The position numbers and the translations under genes were made by a program. This document shows positions 8,387 to 12,619 of a stretch of 12,619 nucleotides of DNA, one piece after another; position 1 is the first letter of the stretch, and the number at the start of each line of letters is the position of its first letter. Origin of the DNA: Smittium mucronatum (taxonomy: Eukaryota > Kickxellomycota > Harpellomycetes > Harpellales > Legeriomycetaceae); assembly GCA_001953115.1 (NCBI GenBank), contig LSSL01007616.1, positions 1 through 12,619 of the forward strand, given 5' to 3'. The notes under the pieces are model-generated. The model had not been told where the DNA came from, made no database searches, and saw only the letters and a program-made list of their open reading frames with translations.

Positions 8387-8398
8387 TCTGAAGACCTG
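8383..8398. repeat. Perfect 6-bp stem hairpin
   Basis: CAGGTC-TGAA-GACCTG is a perfect six-base stem with a four-base loop, overlapping the right arm of the preceding inverted repeat. It is one of the few GC-rich palindromes in the AT-rich region, close to the GACATTT-type motif at 8401-8412. Confidence 0.6.
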
Positions 8399-8606
8399 CA
8401 GGACATTTCGCCAAATTTTTAAACCTATCAAACCTCTGATTTAAAAAATACCATCCTGTAAAAACAATATATTTCCAAAAAAAATGCATATTTTTGTTAA
8501 CTTTACAATATTGAAATTTTATTGGGCAAAAATTGTGTGAAATGTTTCTTAGGTGAAATTTCCAGTATGTATTCAGTCAAGTCATCTGAAAAAAAGCAAA
8601 AATCAA

Positions 8607-8634
8607 TTGGTAATTGGTAAATGGTAAATGTAAA
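8607..8634. repeat. 7-bp tandem repeat (TTGGTAA-like), four units
   Basis: TTGGTAA, TTGGTAA, ATGGTAA and ATGTAAA follow one another without gaps, the last two diverged. It is a short microsatellite with no apparent function. Confidence 0.7.
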
Positions 8635-8964
8635 TTATAATTCAATAAGATGTATAAGGAAGATTCTTTAACGTAAATTAAATTTTAATATCAAGAGTTT
8701 GATGTTTCATTTTCAGTAATTATATTGGTTAATGATAATTTGTTTTTTATTCGTAAAAAATATAGCAATATCAAATAAATATTGTTAAATGTCTAAAACA
8801 ATAAAATTTCCCAAAATTTTGAAAACTTATCATAGTAATTAATCCAAGAGTATAAAGGAATAAAATTTGCTTATAGTTCTTTATGGAAAAATTAGCCTAT
8901 TGTATCTAAGATTCCTCTTATACCGTTTTTTGAATTAATATTTACATTTTGCTGATTCAGTCTC

Positions 8965-9260
8965 ACCTTTTACCTATTAAACTATACTATTTATGAATCA
9001 ATTTCCACTATTTTTGAATGCATTTTCACTGCATAGAATTAGGATGCACTATTTAAGAGCCAATTCCACTATCCTTGAGCTCAATTAAACTTCAACTAAC
9101 TAAATTTCGTTATTTTTGAAATTTATTTCACTATTCTTAAATTCGAATTCAATACATCTAATTAGGTTTTATTATCTACAAACGAATTTTCTGTAACCTT
9201 GAGCTCAATTGCAACAAACCAAATTAAATTTTATTATTTTTGAAATTCATAGAATATCCC
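8965..9260 (+). repeat. 62-bp satellite-like tandem repeat, about four units (124-bp dimers)
   Basis: Equivalent positions of the unit (the first base of CACTATT or its diverged form) fall at 9006, 9067, 9129 and 9191, spaced 61, 62 and 62 bases. Alternate units are more alike than neighbours: CCTTGAGCTCAATT occurs exactly at 9073-9086 and 9197-9210, and TATTTTTGAA at 9111 and 9235, both 124 apart. This is a two-monomer higher-order period. The first unit is nearly identical to the minus-orientation copy at 8060-8091. Units are otherwise fairly diverged, so the array is old. Confidence 0.7.
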
Positions 9261-10090
9261 TTTTGAAATAGTATAGAAAAGTTTTACTGTTTTCGTTTTT
9301 TAAAATTTACTAAAATACTAAAAAAAACTTTGAATATTTTTTTGCGATAGAAACTGGGAAATTCTGTAAAACTTGGGAAAATTCGAAAGATTCAATTTTT
9401 ACAGTCATATTTTTCAATCGAAAACTATAAAATATCACAAAACTTTTGTAAATTTTTACCATAGAATAAAATATCATCCTATATATTTTGCTATTTAGCT
9501 ACAAACTTTTTAAATGGTTTGCTTATTAATTCTAAATTAATATTTATTAGTTATAAACATTCGCATTGTTAATTAAAAATTCTTTAAATTAAAAAACAAA
9601 CGTAAATTTGACTTTTAATTTGTAAGGGCTAATTTTTTAGAAAAAGAAGGGTGATAATTTTACGTTATAAAACATTGTCTATTTTTTAATTTTTTTCGGA
9701 GTTTTTATTTAAAAAATATAAAAATAGCACAAAAAATATTTAAAAAAGTTTAGAAAAAAATGAATTTTTTTGAAAAATATCACAACTTACACCAAAATAA
9801 AACATTATTAGAACATATTTATATCAAATTGATCCTTTAAAATTTATTCTAAGATTAGTTTAATGAAAAAAGAGATATTATATAATAGAAATCTATCAAA
9901 AAAATACAGTAAAAAACGTGTAATATATAAAATATCAGTCTAATCCAACTAAAAATATCTGCAGTTTATATAATAGAGTTTAGATATTAATATGGCGTTT
10001 TTATTAGTATTATTATTTCATAAATACTAACTGTCCAAATATAAAAATTTTAAATCTTAATATTTAAAAATGTTATAATTTTTTTCAAAT

Positions 10091-10115
10091 TTTGATTTGA
10101 TTTGATTTGATTTTT
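10091..10115. repeat. TTTGA microsatellite, four exact copies
   Basis: Four exact TTTGA units run from 10091 to 10110, followed by a T run. This is a simple sequence repeat with no sign of function. Confidence 0.8.
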
Positions 10116-11061
10116 CTTACTCGCAATTTTCACTAATATATACTGTAAATATTATCCATTAAAACATTTAAATACAAATATAGATATATAATTTGCAAAA
10201 CTTTTCTGATACTTTATTATTTTAGATAAAACCACATCTAAACTTATTTATCTTTTCTGTGATATAAAGTTGTGGTTTTTACAAATTATTTAGAGTAATA
10301 AATTTAACTTTAGAACAATTTTACAAGAAATTGGGAAAAAATGATGTCTAATATTCATAGAAATACCATTATTATACACTTGCCTAGTTCTAAGACCTAA
10401 ACCATGCTCTATATGCTTAAAATAGATTTTTAATTTATTTCATTAATGTTTAAAAACTCTTGTTGTGTATGGAATAAGCCATTTAAAAATTTAAACAAAA
10501 CTAAACACAATTTTTTTTTAAAATAATAGTTTAACTGGTATATTAAAAATTACGACATGAAAATAATACAAATAAATCGATAAGATTATAAAGTAGTATT
10601 ATCAAATAATTATGCAATTAGCGTAAAAAATCTATAGGAAAAAAAATATTCGAAAATAATTGATGGGACTAAATTTTTGGACGCTAAATTACCTCTACCC
10701 CTTGATGAGTATCCAAATATCCAAATATAGTATAAATTTATTCAATTTTAATCTTTATAAAAAACAAAACACTTAAAATGTTAGCATATAGGATTTTTAT
10801 ATCAAAAACCGAGGCAAAATAAATTATATAACATCCTCTTAGATAATTTAAAAAAAAATAAAAAAGCTTCATTATAAAATTTAATTCTAAATTGAAGAGT
10901 TCATTTTTCATATAAGATTATTAAAACAGTGTTAAATAGAATAAAAAAAAATATATACAATTTTTTTTTGTAAACCAATTATACAGTATTAATAAATTTA
11001 AAGAGTTAAATTGTTTCTTAGATAATGTTTTAATAATTTCACCATCAATTAATTTTTTTTT

Positions 11062-11155
11062 CCTTAATTATAGAAAAAATAAAATCTAATTGAATTTAGT
11101 AAATATGAATTCAAACATAATAAAGATCGGTTCTTAAATAGTGAATTTATCTTAA
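11062..11155 (-). repeat. Diverged copy of the 62-bp repeat, minus orientation
   Basis: Read on the minus strand, the stretch contains CACTATTTAAGAACC, close to CACTATTTAAGAGCC at 9049-9063. It continues through TTTGAATTCATATTTACTA and CAATTAGATTTTATT, in the same order as in the 8.0 and 9.0 kb units. This suggests the unit is dispersed and not confined to one array. Confidence 0.45.
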
Positions 11156-11415
11156 AAATGATTTTATCAAATTGTAAAATTGAGAATCTTATTATTTTTG
11201 GAATTTGAAAATATATAGGTTTCGGCTGAAAAATGATTTAATCGAATAGAATCCAAAAAAAAAAAATTTACATGATGTATATAATTTCAACATATTTCCT
11301 GATTAATTATAGATATTATCTTTATATTTTTTACTTATAACTCTAGTAGCCTTTTCAATATTTGTGCACTAATTTTCAGGGTCTCCATTGTAAAGGTTTT
11401 AAAGTTTAAAATAAA

Positions 11416-11480
11416 TTCTCTATTTTATTTCAAATTTTACAAAGCTCCACGTGTTTTAAGTTGGATTAAAAAATAGAGAA
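11416..11480. repeat. Perfect 11-bp inverted repeat (hairpin)
   Basis: TTCTCTATTTT (11416-11426) pairs exactly with AAAATAGAGAA (11470-11480), leaving a 43-base loop that contains a CACGTG box (11449-11454). It lies in one of the more base-balanced parts of the AT-rich region. Possible remnant of a small element; no function visible. Confidence 0.5.
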
Positions 11481-12619
11481 CAAGGCCAAAATTTTAGAAA
11501 ATTTCTGATGAATAACTTTATTTGGCTTATCCTACATTTTTGTGGCACCGAAATTTTATGTTTAAATAAATATTATAGATTGGTACTGCCCTTTTAAATA
11601 GTTTTGCTAATTAGTATATCGATCTATTATTTATTTTGATAATGATAAGACTGTGTTATTCTGTTTTTAAATTCATAATAACTGTCTATATAAAGTCAGA
11701 AAATCCGATTTAGTGTGAACCCTTAATTTATGAATCCTATCTACGGTTCTTTTAGCTTTTTTTTAAAGTTAGTTATGTTTTTTATATGAAAAAATTCACG
11801 TCGCTTTCGATCATAGTTATGAAAAATTTGCTAAAATGGAATATTAAGAGAATTTTTAATGTTCAATTTTATTTTTTATTTTTATTATTTTAACTGGAGA
11901 GTCCAATTAAGTCAGAATTTCATGTTTAGATAGTTTTTCAAAAACTCTAAAATTAAGATTAATGCCTATTTTTTTTTTGAAATATTTTTAAATATAATTC
12001 AATAAACCCAAAAAATGGTAAATCCAAAGATTATACTTATAATTTTCCTTATTAAGACAAATTAATAATCAAAATAAGTCTCAGTAAATTTAGATCAAAC
12101 CAAGTCTCTGGTCCCTTTGGGCTTGATACCGAAAATGTTGGTTTTAATCCAGATATAAGCTGCGTAATACGTAAAAAAATGAGTTATAATCTGATTAAAA
12201 AAATATTTAAAGTTTTTCAGTTATAGAAAGGTGGTATTTTTTACTGAAAATGATAATTTTTTTATCTTTATATCTGTTTTAAGGGAATGTATTTATTATA
12301 TCGTAATATTTAATTTTTTTCAAATTCATATTTTAATTTTGTATTTTATTTTGTTAACACAAACTAAATTTCAAATAAATGAGATTTAAATTTTTACAAT
12401 TTTCGAATTAATTATAAATAATATCACATTTAATAATTTTTAAATACCATATATACTAAAAAATATGACATTTTAACCAATAAATTTGTAAATTTTAATC
12501 CGAATGTACATTTTATCAAAAAAAAAAATTACTCAACAAATTTATTAGTAAAAAATCTCACATTACATCCAAAAACTAAGTAAATTATTTGAAAATAAGG
12601 TTTAAATAACTTAGAAGTT

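Larger units (their letters stand above)
9261..12619. other. Long AT-rich region without a recognisable gene
   Basis: No open frame with protein-like composition and usable splice sites was found over about 3.3 kb, apart from a short coding-like island near 12.1 kb. The region is dominated by A and T runs. It contains a TTTGA microsatellite, a diverged copy of the 62-bp repeat, an 11-bp hairpin near 11.45 kb, and slightly more balanced stretches at about 11340-11600 and 11780-11830 that could be remnants of mobile elements. Single short exons could be missed in such sequence. Confidence 0.5.

Noticed and set aside
8209..8406. Minus-strand open frame of 65 codons
   Set aside because: It runs through the inverted repeats and the partial 62-bp unit, with no protein-like signal of its own.
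1..12619. tRNA, rRNA or CRISPR arrays
   Set aside because: No TTCGA-loop with a matching cloverleaf, no rRNA-like conserved blocks and no regularly spaced identical repeats with unique spacers were seen; the 62-bp units are contiguous and diverged.

Overview
The window looks like a piece of an AT-rich eukaryotic nuclear genome, most likely an early-diverging fungus. The evidence is two intron-containing genes, a GTATGT splice donor, large AT-rich intergenic tracts, and a peroxisomal ABCD-type ABC transporter with the C-terminal acidic linker and coiled coil seen in fungal Pxa1-like proteins. A Harpellales/Kickxellomycotina-like fungus would fit, but that is inference and not proven by the sequence. 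There is no sign of bacterial operons, CRISPR, rRNA or tRNA genes.

Layout. (1) 1-1436: upstream region of the first gene. It holds several same-orientation ATTGG (inverted CCAAT) boxes and two short upstream ORFs, the second overlapping the main start codon as ATGA. (2) 1437-4296, + strand: a two-exon gene (intron 2237-2363) for a 910-residue peroxisomal half-ABC transporter. It has lost the usual Q-loop glutamine and the Walker B catalytic glutamate. (3) 4297-5713: AT-rich intergenic DNA with one hairpin and a coding-like stretch broken by stops. (4) 5714-7284, - strand: a probable five-exon gene that I do not recognise. Its open frames join through four introns, all in phase 1, to a protein of about 390 residues. 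(5) 7285-8004: a promoter-like stretch with a CCAATATTGG palindrome, then a GC-richer orphan coding-like fragment on the - strand. (6) About 8005-9260: a repeat block. Copies of a 62-bp satellite-like monomer lie in opposite orientations, with inverted GACATTTCACC-type motifs and small perfect palindromes between them. (7) 9261-12619: very AT-rich DNA with no convincing gene, a TTTGA microsatellite, another diverged copy of the 62-bp repeat near 11.1 kb, a hairpin near 11.45 kb and a short coding-like island near 12.1 kb.

The two genes converge (tail to tail) across about 1.4 kb. Nothing in the sequence ties their functions together. The most interesting items are the transporter's degenerate ATP site, the ATGA-overlapping upstream ORF, the unrecognised five-exon gene, and the 62-bp repeat family with its inverted arrangement.
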